Shown here: positions 27,723 through 36,168 of the stretch, piece by piece | Numbering within the stretch: the stretch's first letter is position 1 | How the letters are laid out: the number at the start of each line of letters is the position of its first letter | Origin: Pseudomonadota bacterium | GTDB taxonomy: Bacteria > Pseudomonadota > Gammaproteobacteria > Steroidobacterales > Steroidobacteraceae | Direction of reading: 5' to 3' | Assembly (NCBI GenBank): GCA_021779535.1 | Contig: JAJYAM010000009.1 | Span: 1 to 61,128 of the forward strand | DNA length: 61,128 nucleotides | Notes under the pieces: generated by a model | The model's input: the letters and a program-made list of their open reading frames with translations, nothing else | The model's database searches: none | What the model was told of the DNA's origin: nothing | Program-made: the position numbers and the translations under genes

Positions 27723-28934
27723 TCAGCGCGCGGTACCACCGTCGGGCCGCTCGATCACCTTGAATCGAACCGTGAACGGCCGCTTGCCGTGCAGGCCGGA
27801 GAGCGTCACCAGCGTGCCCGGCGTGAGCTCCGCGACCCGGCTGACGAGTTCCTGCGCGCTCGTGATCGGTTGGCCGTCGAGCGCCGTGATCAGGTCGCCG
27901 GGGCGCACGCCCGCCGCGTAGGCCGGGCTCTTCACGAGGATGTTCACGACCGTGATTCCGCCGTGCGGCATGCCGAGCTCGGCGGCCTGCGCGTTGCCGA
28001 TCTCCTGCGGCGACAAGCCGAGCCAGCCGCGGATCACGTGCCCGTACTTCAGGATCTGCTTCACGACGCCGCGGACCAGGTTCACCGGGATCGCGAAGCC
28101 GATGCCCTCGGGACCGCCGTACGCGCGATTCAGCACCGCGGTGTTGATCCCGATCAGCTCGCCCCGCGCGTTGATCAGCGCGCCGCCGGAATTTCCCGGA
28201 TTGATCGCCGCATCGGTCTGGATGAAGTTCTCGAAGGTCGCGAGCCCGAGCTGGCCGCGGCCGGTCGCGCTGACGATGCCCTGGGTCACGGTCTGGCTGA
28301 GGCCGTACGGATCGCCGATCGCGAGCGCGATGTCGCCGGGCCGCAGCGTGTCCGAGCGGCCGAGGATCATCACCGGGAGCTTGCCGAGCGACACCCGCAG
28401 CACCGCGAGATCCGTGTCGGGATCCTCACCGACGATCTTCGCCTCGGCGGCGCGGCCGTCGGCGAGCTGCACCCGGATCGACTCGGCGCCCGCTATTACA
28501 TGCTGATTCGTCACGATCGTGCCGTTCGCGTCGACGATCACGCCGGAGCCGAGGCTGCGCTCGACGCGCTGGCGGTAGGTCGGCCAGAAGTCCCCGAACA
28601 GCTGCGCGAGCGGCGGCGCCGCGGTGCGCTCCGTGACCACCCGCGCGGTGTAGATGTTGACGACCGCCGGCGCCGCGCGTGCGACCGCGTCGGCGAAGCT
28701 TGCGATGACGATGCGTCGCGCCGGTGCGGTATCCACGGACTCGCCGATCGCCGATGGCATCCGGTCCGCGGCCGGCGCCGTGGCGGGCGCTTCGCCAGGC
28801 GTCTCGGGACGCGTGACTGCGCTCGAGGGCCGTTCGAGCAACGACGGCTTCCACCAGACGATCACGAAGCCCGCCGCGAGGCCGAGGATGATCGCCCGAA
28901 TAAGTACTTTTACTAGGGTGTGCGCTGTCTTCAC
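27723..28934 (-). CDS. degS: Membrane-anchored HtrA-type serine protease (DegS/AlgW-like)
   Basis: This protease of about 403 residues has an N-terminal TM anchor (IRAIILGLAAGFVIVWW), a Pro/Ala-rich linker, a trypsin-like domain with His145 (TNQHVIAG), Asp175 (DTDLAVLRV) and Ser249 (NPGNSGGAL), and a single C-terminal PDZ domain (VRPGDLITALDGQPI). One PDZ plus a membrane anchor points to DegS/AlgW, the regulator that cleaves an anti-sigma factor when envelope proteins misfold, rather than to DegP. GTG at 28934 (GGAA upstream) was taken as start; TTG at 28949 is possible. murA and this gene are adjacent; the histidine genes found between them in Pseudomonas are missing. Confidence 0.9.
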   Translation of the reverse strand: MKTAHTLVKVLIRAIILGLAAGFVIVWWKPSLLERPSSAVTRPETPGEAPATAPAADRMPSAIGESVDTAPARRIVIASFADAVARAAPAVVNIYTARVVTERTAAPPLAQLFGDFWPTYRQRVERSLGSGVIVDANGTIVTNQHVIAGAESIRVQLADGRAAEAKIVGEDPDTDLAVLRVSLGKLPVMILGRSDTLRPGDIALAIGDPYGLSQTVTQGIVSATGRGQLGLATFENFIQTDAAINPGNSGGALINARGELIGINTAVLNRAYGGPEGIGFAIPVNLVRGVVKQILKYGHVIRGWLGLSPQEIGNAQAAELGMPHGGITVVNILVKSPAYAAGVRPGDLITALDGQPITSAQELVSRVAELTPGTLVTLSGLHGKRPFTVRFKVIERPDGGTAR

Positions 28935-28999
28935 CAGGGATTTCCGCAATGATGCCCGCGGCGAGGCGAGGCCGGACCCAGCACGAGCCGCACGGTATG

Positions 29000-29028
29000 T
29001 ATAATGCGCCGTCGGTTCGCATTGTTAA
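29000..29028. promoter_or_regulatory. Overlapping divergent promoter elements for petA and degS
   Basis: On the plus strand a consensus -10, TATAAT, lies at 29000-29005, 105 bases before petA. No good -35 is seen. On the minus strand TTAACA (29028-29023), a 16-base spacer and CATTAT (29006-29001) form a fair promoter for degS. The two -10s share bases, so the promoters may compete. Confidence 0.4.
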
Positions 29029-29110
29029 ATACCGCCACGCCATCCGAGGCGAGCGCTCGATCGAAAGGCTCGTGCGCGGAAGCGGCGCAGGTTGTCGAGG
29101 GGAAATCGCA

Positions 29111-29731
29111 ATGGCAGAGAAGATCGATCATGGTCGGCGCCGATTGTTGACGGCGGCAACCGTCGGAACGGGGGCGATCGGCGTCGTGTTCGCCGCGGTC
29201 CCGTTCCTCGCCTCTTGGAGCCCGAGCGCCCGGGCGCGCGCGCTCGGCGCACCGGTCGAGCTCGATGCCTCGAAGCTCGAGCCGGGCCAGATGGTCGTGG
29301 TCGCGTGGCGCGGCCAGCCGATCTACGTCGTGCGCCGGACCAAGGACGTCATCGCCCATCTCGGCGACCACAACGAATTGCTCGCGGACCCGAACTCGGA
29401 CAACTCGGTGCAGCCCGACTACATCAAGGCGACCGGTGCCGCGCGGGCGCGCAATCCCGAATACTGGGTGGGCCTCGGGGTCTGCACCCACCTCGGCTGC
29501 GCGCCGACCAGCGCGCCGGTGCGGCGCGGCGAGTTCCAGGTCGCCGGCGTCGATCTCGGCAAGGACTGGCCGGGCGGATTCTACTGCGCCTGCCATGGTT
29601 CGAAGTACGACGCGTCGGGGCGGGTCTTCAAGAACGTTCCGGCGCCGAAGAACCTCACGATTCCGCCGTATGCGCTCGGCAAGGACTTGCGAATCGTGGT
29701 CGGCGTCGACGACGCTTCGCAGAACGCTTAA
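29111..29731 (+). CDS. petA: Ubiquinol-cytochrome c reductase iron-sulfur (Rieske) subunit
   Basis: This 206-residue Rieske protein of the cytochrome bc1 complex has an N-terminal twin-arginine-like start (RRRLL) and a TM anchor (about 17-36), consistent with Tat-dependent insertion. The cluster-binding loops are CTHLGC (Cys125, His127) and CACHGS (Cys159, His162), with Cys130 and Cys161 positioned for the disulfide. It transfers electrons from ubiquinol to cytochrome c1. ATG at 29111 has GAGGGG 8 bases upstream. It is first in petA-petB-petC. Confidence 0.97.
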   Translation: MAEKIDHGRRRLLTAATVGTGAIGVVFAAVPFLASWSPSARARALGAPVELDASKLEPGQMVVVAWRGQPIYVVRRTKDVIAHLGDHNELLADPNSDNSVQPDYIKATGAARARNPEYWVGLGVCTHLGCAPTSAPVRRGEFQVAGVDLGKDWPGGFYCACHGSKYDASGRVFKNVPAPKNLTIPPYALGKDLRIVVGVDDASQNA

Positions 29732-29752
29732 ATCCGCAGGAGAGCCTGACCG

Positions 29753-31018
29753 ATGTCCGCATCATCCGATTCCGCCGGCGCCGGCAACAGCCGGGGCTTG
29801 ATCGCCTGGATCGACGCGCGCTTTCCGATGACGAAGCTCTGGAAGGAGCAAGTCGCGGAGTACTACGCGCCGAAGAACTTCAATTTCTGGTACTTCTTCG
29901 GTTCGCTCGCGATGCTCGTGCTCGTGAACCAGATCATCACCGGCATCTTCCTGACGATGGACTACAAGCCGAACGCCGCAGAAGCATTCGGCTCCGTCCA
30001 GTACATCATGAACGACGTCGAGTGGGGCTGGCTGATCCGCTACATGCACACGACCGGCGCGTCGGCGTTCTTCATCGTCGTGTACCTGCACATGTTCCGC
30101 GGGCTGATGTACGGATCGGCGCGCAAGCCGCGCGAGCTGATCTGGATCTTCGGCTGCCTGATCTTCGTGCTGCTGATGGCCGAAGCATTCATGGGCTACG
30201 TCCTGCCGTGGGGCAACATGAGCTTCTGGGGCGCCCAGGTGATCACCTCGCTGTTCGGGAGCCTCCCGGTGATCGGCGGGAGCCTCCTCGAGTGGATCCG
30301 CGGCGACTACGTGATCGCGGACGCGACCTTGAACCGCTTCTTCGCGCTGCACGTCGCGGCGTTGCCGCTCGCGCTGATCTTCCTCGTGATCGCGCACCTG
30401 ATGGCGCTGCACGAGGTCGGCTCGAACAATCCCGACGGGATCGAGATCAAGAAGCTCAAAGGCCCGGACGGCCATCCGCTCGACGGGATCCCGTTCCATC
30501 CGTATTACACGGTCAAGGACATGGTCGGCGTCGCCGGCTTCCTGTTGATCTTCTGCGCGGTGATCTTCTTCGCGCCGACGCTCGGCGGGTTCTTCCTCGA
30601 ACGGGCGAACTTCACGCCGGCGAATCCGCTGCTGACCCCGCCGGACATCACGCCGGTGTGGTACTTCACGCCGTTCTACGCGATGTTGCGCGCGGTGCCG
30701 TCGTTCGCCGGCACGCAGGTCTGGGGCGTGCTGGTGATGGGATCGGCGATCGTCGTGCTGTTCTTCGTGCCCTGGCTCGACCGCTCGCCGGTCAAGTCGA
30801 TCCGCTACAAGGGGCCGATCTACAAGATCATGCTCACGCTGTTCGTGCTGTCGTTCATCACGCTGGGCGACGTCGGGATGCATCCACCCGCCGGAATCTA
30901 CCCGCTGCTGGCACGGATCGGTACGGCGGTGTACTTCGCGTTCTTCTTGCTGATGCCCTGGTACACGAAGATCGATCGGGTGAAACCGGTGCCGGAGAGG
31001 GTTACGGGTCATGTTTAA
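29753..31018 (+). CDS. petB: Cytochrome b subunit of the bc1 complex
   Basis: This polytopic protein of 421 residues carries the two b haems. Visible features are the Qo/Qi landmarks WNFGSL-like NFWYFFGSLAML, the haem-ligand His pair regions RYMHTTGASAFF and HVAALPLALIFLVIAH, GYVLPWGNMSFWGA, and the PEWY-equivalent PVWYFTPFYAMLRAVP. PVWY replaces PEWY in this protein, so the Qo-site glutamate appears to be Val at that position in my reading. The gene lies 21 bases after petA and overlaps petC by 8 bases. Confidence 0.96.
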   Translation: MSASSDSAGAGNSRGLIAWIDARFPMTKLWKEQVAEYYAPKNFNFWYFFGSLAMLVLVNQIITGIFLTMDYKPNAAEAFGSVQYIMNDVEWGWLIRYMHTTGASAFFIVVYLHMFRGLMYGSARKPRELIWIFGCLIFVLLMAEAFMGYVLPWGNMSFWGAQVITSLFGSLPVIGGSLLEWIRGDYVIADATLNRFFALHVAALPLALIFLVIAHLMALHEVGSNNPDGIEIKKLKGPDGHPLDGIPFHPYYTVKDMVGVAGFLLIFCAVIFFAPTLGGFFLERANFTPANPLLTPPDITPVWYFTPFYAMLRAVPSFAGTQVWGVLVMGSAIVVLFFVPWLDRSPVKSIRYKGPIYKIMLTLFVLSFITLGDVGMHPPAGIYPLLARIGTAVYFAFFLLMPWYTKIDRVKPVPERVTGHV

Positions 31019-31748
31019 GCGACTCTGGTTGATTGCGGCGATTCTCCTTCCGTTCGGCGCGGCGGTCGCGCAGGAAGTGCCGCTCCAGCACGTGCACACG
31101 AACATCAACGACGTCCAGTCGTTGCAGCGTGGGGCGCGCGACTTCATGAACTACTGCTCGGGCTGCCACTCGTTGCGCTATCTGCGCTATGAGCGGATGG
31201 GGAAGGACCTGCAGATCCCGCTGCCGCTGCTCAAGAAGAACCTGATGCTGACCTCGAAGAAGCCGCTCGACCACATCCTGTCGGCGATGCCGGAGGCGGA
31301 CGGGGTCAAGTGGTTCGGCGTCGCGCCCCCGGACCTCACGCTGATGTCCCGGTACATGGGCAACGACTACATCTACTCGTTCCTGAAGGGCTTCTACGCG
31401 GACAAGACGCGGCTGTGGGGGGTGAACAACCTCTACAAGCCGAACGTCGCGATGCCGTTCGTGCTCGCGACGCTCCAGGGCGTGCAAAAGCCCGTCTACA
31501 AGAGCGTGACCGACCCCTCCGGGCACACCCGGATGGAGCTGGTGGGCGTGACCCCCGGCACGGGCGGTTCGATGACGCCCGCGCAGTACGACGAGTTCGT
31601 CACCGACATCACCAACTTCCTGAACTACACGGCGGAACCGATCAAGGCGGAGCGCCGATCGCTCGGCGTGTACGTGATGCTGTTCCTCGCGCTGTTCTTC
31701 GTGCTCACCTATCTGCTGAAGAAGGAATACTGGAAGGACGTTCATTGA
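31011..31748 (+). CDS. petC: Cytochrome c1
   Basis: This 245-residue c-type cytochrome of the bc1 complex has a signal peptide at about residues 1-20 (ending AVAQ) and the covalent haem site CSGCH at 49-53. A C-terminal TM anchor (LGVYVMLFLALFFVLTYLL) precedes the cytoplasmic KKEYWKDVH. It passes electrons from the Rieske centre to a soluble or membrane cytochrome c. The start overlaps petB by 8 bases; sspA follows after 52 bases. Confidence 0.96.
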   Translation: MFKRLWLIAAILLPFGAAVAQEVPLQHVHTNINDVQSLQRGARDFMNYCSGCHSLRYLRYERMGKDLQIPLPLLKKNLMLTSKKPLDHILSAMPEADGVKWFGVAPPDLTLMSRYMGNDYIYSFLKGFYADKTRLWGVNNLYKPNVAMPFVLATLQGVQKPVYKSVTDPSGHTRMELVGVTPGTGGSMTPAQYDEFVTDITNFLNYTAEPIKAERRSLGVYVMLFLALFFVLTYLLKKEYWKDVH

Positions 31749-31800
31749 AGGCGCGGCCGCGGCGGCTGGCCGCGGCCGGCGCGATCAGGAGACGGCGGTC

Positions 31801-32418
31801 GTGACTCGCCGCACCGTAATGACGTTGTTTTCCGGGCCCACCGATCCGTGGAGCCATCGGGTCCGGCTGGTGCTCGCCGAGAAGGGCATCGCGATCGACG
31901 TCGTCAACGCCGAGGTCGGCAAGTTGCCGGAGGACTTGCTGGAGTTGAACCCGTATCACAGCCTGCCGACCCTGGTCGACCGCGACCTGGTGCTCTACGA
32001 TTCGCGAGTCATCATCGACTACCTGGACGAGCGCTTTCCCCATCCGCCGCTGATGCCGATCGATCCCGTGACCCGGGCGCAGTTCCGGATCGCCCTGTAC
32101 CGGGTCGAGCGCGACTGGTACGGGATGGCGGGCGACATCCAGGGCGACCCGCAGGGCAAGGCCGCGGCACAGGCGCGCAAGGTCCTCGGCGAGGCGATCA
32201 GCGCGAGCGCCGAGGTGTTCCGCGCGAAGCCGTTCTTCCTCAGCGACGAGTTCTCGCTCGTCGATGCGACCATTGCGCCGATCCTGTGGCGCCTGCCGTT
32301 CCTCGGCGTCGAGCTCTCCGCTCAGGCGCAGGCGATCGCGAAATACATGCACGGGATCTTCGCGCGCCCGGCGTTTCGGGCTTCGCTGACCGAGCCCGAG
32401 CGGAGCATGCGCGCGTGA
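31801..32418 (+). CDS. sspA: Stringent starvation protein A
   Basis: This 205-residue GST-fold protein without glutathione-transferase activity binds RNA polymerase and alters sigma-70 transcription under starvation or acid stress. It has the thioredoxin-like N-domain FSGPTDPWSHRVRLVLAEKG, the ELNPYHSLPTLVDRDLVLYDSRVI segment (in two parts: ELNPYHSLPTLVDRD and LVLYDSRVI) and the helical C-domain with SDEFSLVDATIAPILWRL. It starts with GTG at 31801. It overlaps sspB by 4 bases and follows the bc1 operon, as in pseudomonads. Confidence 0.95.
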   Translation: MTRRTVMTLFSGPTDPWSHRVRLVLAEKGIAIDVVNAEVGKLPEDLLELNPYHSLPTLVDRDLVLYDSRVIIDYLDERFPHPPLMPIDPVTRAQFRIALYRVERDWYGMAGDIQGDPQGKAAAQARKVLGEAISASAEVFRAKPFFLSDEFSLVDATIAPILWRLPFLGVELSAQAQAIAKYMHGIFARPAFRASLTEPERSMRA

Positions 32419-32852
32419 AGCCGCGCCGGCCGTACCTGCTGCGGGCGCTGCACGAGTGGATCAGCGACAGCGGCGAGACGCCGCACGTCGTGGTCGACGC
32501 GAGCGTCGACGGGGTGGTCGTGCCCCGGCCCTACGTGAAAGACGGCAAGATCGTGCTGAACGTGAGCCTCGGCGCGACGCGCGGGCTGCAGCTCGGCAAC
32601 GACGCGCTGTCGTTCGATGCGCGGTTCGGGGGCGCGAGCTTCTCGGTGTACGTGCCGGTGCGCGCGGTGCTCGGGGTCTACTCGCGCGAGTCGGGGCAGG
32701 GGATGATCTTCTCCGAGGGCGACGCCGACCCGGATCCCGGCGATTCGCCGAGTCCGCCGAAACCGCCGGCGGCGGGCGCGGCAGAGGGCGCGGCGCCGGG
32801 CGGCAAGGGCGGCAAGTCGGGCAAGCGGCCGAAGCTCCAGGTGGTGAAGTAG
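32415..32852 (+). CDS. sspB: ClpXP protease specificity-enhancing factor
   Basis: This 145-residue adaptor tethers ssrA-tagged and other substrates to ClpXP. The folded substrate-binding domain (RPYLLRALHEWISDSGETPH..., LNVSLGATRGLQLGND, ISFDARFGG-type SFDARFGGASFSVYVP, AVLGVYSRESGQGMIF) takes residues 1-105. A flexible acidic/Gly-rich linker follows, then a basic tail ending RPKLQVVK, the ClpX-docking module. It starts with GTG at 32415 inside the sspA stop (GTGA) and converges on yraN with a 49-base gap. Confidence 0.95.
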   Translation: MKPRRPYLLRALHEWISDSGETPHVVVDASVDGVVVPRPYVKDGKIVLNVSLGATRGLQLGNDALSFDARFGGASFSVYVPVRAVLGVYSRESGQGMIFSEGDADPDPGDSPSPPKPPAAGAAEGAAPGGKGGKSGKRPKLQVVK

Positions 32853-32901
32853 TCGGGCGCACGGCCGGAGCGAACGCGCCCGCGCGCGCATCGACCGCCC
32901 T

Positions 32902-33291
32902 TCAGCCGCAGCGGAACGCGTCCCGGACCCAGGTGAGACGGGCGCGGTCGTCCGGCGGCCCGTCGATCCCGATCACGTCGAAGCGGACTCGCGCGTCGCG
33001 CCAGCGACGCGACAACAACAGGAATCGCGCGGTCGTGCGCGCGATGCGCCGCCGCTTCGCCGCCGTCACCGAGTGCAACGCGCCCCCGAAATCCGCGCGA
33101 CCGCGCTGGCGGACTTCGACGATCACGAGCGTCCCGCGGTCATCGCAGATCAGATCGATTTCGCCGATCCGGCACCGGAAGTTGCGGACGACCACGGTCA
33201 GTCCCTGCGACGCGAGGAATCGCGCCGCGAGCCGCTCCGCGGCCGCACCGTTCGCCGCGCGCGGCGAGGGGTGGTCGGCCGTCCCGTGCAT
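32902..33291 (-). CDS. yraN: YraN-family (UPF0102) endonuclease-like protein
   Basis: This 129-residue protein of the UPF0102 family shares the restriction-endonuclease-like core: GAAAERLAARFLASQGL, then NFRCRIGEIDLICDD (GEIDLI with the conserved Glu/Asp) and VIVEVRQR (Glu-x-Arg in place of the usual ExK). The biological role is not established, with Holliday-junction or DNA uptake links proposed for relatives. Its position beside lpoA and rsmI is the common gammaproteobacterial arrangement. Confidence 0.9.
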   Translation of the reverse strand: MHGTADHPSPRAANGAAAERLAARFLASQGLTVVVRNFRCRIGEIDLICDDRGTLVIVEVRQRGRADFGGALHSVTAAKRRRIARTTARFLLLSRRWRDARVRFDVIGIDGPPDDRARLTWVRDAFRCG

Positions 33292-33378
33292 GCGCGCAGT
33301 ATCGCGCGCGCCCGTCGTCCCGGTCCTCGCGGCTTTCTGGCGGGATTCGCCGGAAAGGCGCGGCGCGGACCGCCGCCG

Positions 33379-35178
33379 TCAGAGGGGGTTCGGAACCCCG
33401 TCGCGGATCACCGCCCAGTCGAGCCCGCGGCGGATCCGGCCGAGGTCGTCGAGCCGCAGCTGCCCGGTCATGCCCGCGAGTTCCGTGCCGCCCGCGAGGT
33501 AACCCGAGCGCAATGCCGGGACCAGGCGGTAGGCGTCGAAGCCGAACGCGTACAAGCGGCCCCAGCGCGCGCTTCGGTTCGGCCACGCGGCGTCGACCGA
33601 CGCGCGGACCTTCGCGGTCACGGGGTCCGCGGAGATCATCCACGGCATGTCCGGAAAGCGCATGCCGTCGATGTCGGCGTTCGCGACCGGGCCCGGCGCG
33701 TAGCCGTCGGGCATCGAATACACCGGGATGTCGCCCGCATAATTGAACTTGAGCTGCGGCATCACCAGCCGGGTGATGCCCGGTGGCCCCGCGACGAACA
33801 CGAACGTGGCGTCGGCGCGGTGGGCCGAGGGTTCGCCCGGCGTCGCGCCGATCTCGAGCGTCGCGCGGATGATGTCGGAGAAATTGATCTGTCCCGGCGC
33901 GTAGCGGCCCACCGCGAGCACGCTGCCGCCGTGCCGATCGAGCGCGGAGCGGAACGCGTCGGTGACGCGCTCACCCCACTCGCCCTGCGGGACGATCGCG
34001 ACGCCGTGCAGACGGCCGTCCGCGACCAGGCGCTGCGCGACGATTCGCGCCTCGTCCTCCGGGCGCAGCGCGAACTGGTAGAAATCGCGTGGTGCCGCGA
34101 CCGAGTTCGCGAGGAAGTTCAGCGCGAGGATCGGAACGCGCCCGGTCGACAGCGGCGCGATCGCGGCCACGTCCTGCTTGGTCAGCGGGCCGACGATGAA
34201 GTCGGCCCCGTCGGCGAGCGCCTGCGAATACACCGTCGCGATCGGCTGCGACGCGACGTTGTAGATGCGCACCCGCGGCCGCGACGCGGCGGCCTGCTGG
34301 AAGTAGGCCGCGAGGAAGCCGTCCCGCACCGCGACGCCGGCGTCGCCCGCCGGACCCGATAACGGCAGCAGCAGCGCGATCCGACGCGGGAACCGCGTGA
34401 CCGCGCGCAACTCCTGCTGCTCGGCCGCGGTCACGGTCGCGTCGGCCGGATGATCCGGGAAATGCGCGCGCCACGCGGCGAGCGCGGCCGTGACGCTCAT
34501 CGGATTGCGATCGAAGTCGCGCGCGACGGGGGCGAGGGCGAGCCATCCGGCGACGACCGGGCCGGTACCGGGTGGGCTCGCGAACGAGGCGCCGCGGGCG
34601 GCCGCGGCGCGGATCTGCGCGAACAGCTGGTCGCGGTTCGCGCGGACCGCCGCGGGATCGGGGAGCCAGCGCTCGCGCTCGACGTACGCGCGCACGCCGG
34701 CGGTCACGTCACCGACCAGGAAATCGGCTTGGCCCCGCAACCCCCAGTACTCGGCGGCGTCGCCGGGCGCGCCCGGCGGCCGGATCCGGGCGAGATCGCG
34801 CAGCGCCGACTCGCCGTTGCGGTTCGCGACGCCGACCGAGGCGCCGACGAGGGCGCGCAGCATCGGGAACCGCACGTTCGCCGCGGGCGATACGCCCGCG
34901 AGCGCCTGCTGCGCGGCGCCCGCGTTGCCCGACGCAAGCCACTGCTGCGCGCTCTTCAGCTCGTAGTAGTCGCGCTCCCCGGGATGGCTCGACGCGAGCG
35001 TCGCGTACGCCTCGGCGGCTTGCGCGTGGCGGCCGCGCTGCGCGAGCGCGGCCGCGTCGACGTTGCCGCCGGTGCCCGGCAGCTCGACCGGCCGGACGAG
35101 GCTGCAGCCGGCGAGCGCCGCGCTCGCGATCGCGAGCGCCCAGATCGATCTCGATGGACGTCGTCGGAACGCTGCCAT
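33379..35178 (-). CDS. lpoA: Outer-membrane lipoprotein LpoA (penicillin-binding protein activator, LppC family)
   Basis: This 599-residue lipoprotein has a signal peptide and lipobox LAGC near residues 21-24, then a TPR-like N-domain (HAQAAEAYATLASSHPGERD). A periplasmic-binding-protein-like C-domain follows (RIALLLPLSGPAGDAGVAVRDGF, ADFIVGPLTKQDVAAIAPLS, FVFVAGPPGITRLVMPQLKF). In E. coli LpoA stimulates PBP1A from the outer membrane. ATG at 35178 was chosen so that the signal peptide begins at once. It is divergent from rsmI with only 47 bases between, and its -10 (35220-35225) touches the rsmI start. Confidence 0.9.
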   Translation of the reverse strand: MAAFRRRPSRSIWALAIASAALAGCSLVRPVELPGTGGNVDAAALAQRGRHAQAAEAYATLASSHPGERDYYELKSAQQWLASGNAGAAQQALAGVSPAANVRFPMLRALVGASVGVANRNGESALRDLARIRPPGAPGDAAEYWGLRGQADFLVGDVTAGVRAYVERERWLPDPAAVRANRDQLFAQIRAAAARGASFASPPGTGPVVAGWLALAPVARDFDRNPMSVTAALAAWRAHFPDHPADATVTAAEQQELRAVTRFPRRIALLLPLSGPAGDAGVAVRDGFLAAYFQQAAASRPRVRIYNVASQPIATVYSQALADGADFIVGPLTKQDVAAIAPLSTGRVPILALNFLANSVAAPRDFYQFALRPEDEARIVAQRLVADGRLHGVAIVPQGEWGERVTDAFRSALDRHGGSVLAVGRYAPGQINFSDIIRATLEIGATPGEPSAHRADATFVFVAGPPGITRLVMPQLKFNYAGDIPVYSMPDGYAPGPVANADIDGMRFPDMPWMISADPVTAKVRASVDAAWPNRSARWGRLYAFGFDAYRLVPALRSGYLAGGTELAGMTGQLRLDDLGRIRRGLDWAVIRDGVPNPL

Positions 35179-35219
35179 ACGCTGTGTACCCTTTTGCCGC
35201 AACCGGATTCGAGGCGCGA

Positions 35220-35248
35220 ATTATAGTGGCAAACGTCGTTCCCGGCAG
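35220..35248 (-). promoter_or_regulatory. Promoter of lpoA
   Basis: On the minus strand CTGCCG (35248-35243), a 17-base spacer, and a perfect TATAAT (35225-35220). Transcription would start near 35213, leaving a leader of about 35 bases. The elements lie within the first codons of the divergent rsmI gene. Confidence 0.5.
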
Positions 35249-36107
35249 GTTGCACGTGGTCGCGACGCCGATCGGCAACCTCGGCGACTTCAGTCCGCGG
35301 GCGCGCGAGACGCTCGCGGCCTGCGCGCTGATCGCCGCCGAGGATACCCGTCACAGCACGGTGCTGTTGCGCCACTTCGGGATCAAGACCCCGTTGGTGT
35401 CGCTGCACGGACACAACGAGCGCGAGCGCACGCCGGCGCTGATCGCGCGGATCGCGGCCGGAGAGGACGTCGCGCTGATCAGCGACGCCGGCACCCCGGC
35501 GATCAGCGATCCGGGACAGGCGCTGGTGCGGGCGGCCGCGGCGGCGGGGCTCGAGGTCGTCGCGGTGCCCGGTCCGTGCGCGGCGATCGCCGCGCTGTCG
35601 GTCGCCGGCCTGCCGACCGCCGCGTTCGCGTTCGAAGGCTTTCTGCCGCCCCGCGGCGGCGCGCGGCGGCGGCGCCTCGGCGATCTCGCGGCGGAGCGCC
35701 GGACACTCGTGTTCTACGAGGCGCCGCACCGCCTGCGAGAGATGCTCGAGGACGGTGCGGCGACGCTCGGCCGGGAGCGCCGGGCCGTGGTCGCCCGGGA
35801 ACTGACCAAGCTGCACGAGCAGGTCCATCGCGGCGACCTCGGCGACCTCGCCGCGCGCGCGGCGCTCGAGCCGTCGCTCGCCCGCGGCGAGATCGTCGTG
35901 GTGATCGAGGGGGCCGCCGAAGCCGAAACGGCCGACTCGGCCGCGGCCGATCTCGATCGTGTGCTGCGCGTGCTGCTCGCGGAGTTGCCGCTCGCCCAGG
36001 CGGCGCGCCTCGCGGCGCGGCTCGTCGGCGCACGCGACAACGAGGCGTACCGCCGCGCGCTCGCGCTGCGCGAATCGGACCGCTCGTCCGACGACCCGGC
36101 CACCTGA
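35226..36107 (+). CDS. rsmI: 16S rRNA (cytidine1402-2'-O)-methyltransferase
   Basis: This 293-residue SAM-dependent tetrapyrrole-methylase-fold enzyme 2'-O-methylates C1402 in the decoding centre; RsmH (37259) adds the N4 methyl to the same base. Visible motifs are LHVVATPIGNLGDFSPRA, AAEDTRHS, GEDVALISDAGTPAISDPG (glycine-rich SAM loop), VVAVPGPCAAIAALSVAG and FYEAPHRLREML. GTG at 35226 puts eight residues before the conserved LHVVATPIGN. Having the two C1402 methylases either side of rnpB/mraZ is a common arrangement. Confidence 0.95.
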   Translation: MANVVPGRLHVVATPIGNLGDFSPRARETLAACALIAAEDTRHSTVLLRHFGIKTPLVSLHGHNERERTPALIARIAAGEDVALISDAGTPAISDPGQALVRAAAAAGLEVVAVPGPCAAIAALSVAGLPTAAFAFEGFLPPRGGARRRRLGDLAAERRTLVFYEAPHRLREMLEDGAATLGRERRAVVARELTKLHEQVHRGDLGDLAARAALEPSLARGEIVVVIEGAAEAETADSAAADLDRVLRVLLAELPLAQAARLAARLVGARDNEAYRRALALRESDRSSDDPAT

Positions 36108-36155
36108 CGCGCGCGGCGCGCCACGCTCGCCGACGCGAAGTGCGCGGGCTTTTGT

Positions 36156-36161
36156 TACTCT
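36156..36161 (+). promoter_or_regulatory. Candidate -10 of rnpB
   Basis: TACTCT lies 7 bases upstream of the first base of the RNase P RNA P1 helix, where a -10 is expected. The -35 is not obvious. Confidence 0.35.
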
Positions 36162-36168
36162 ACGCGCC

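Noticed and set aside
27723-28934. The HtrA-type protease as DegP
   Set aside because: There is one PDZ domain, an N-terminal membrane anchor and no cleavable signal peptide; this is the DegS/AlgW plan.
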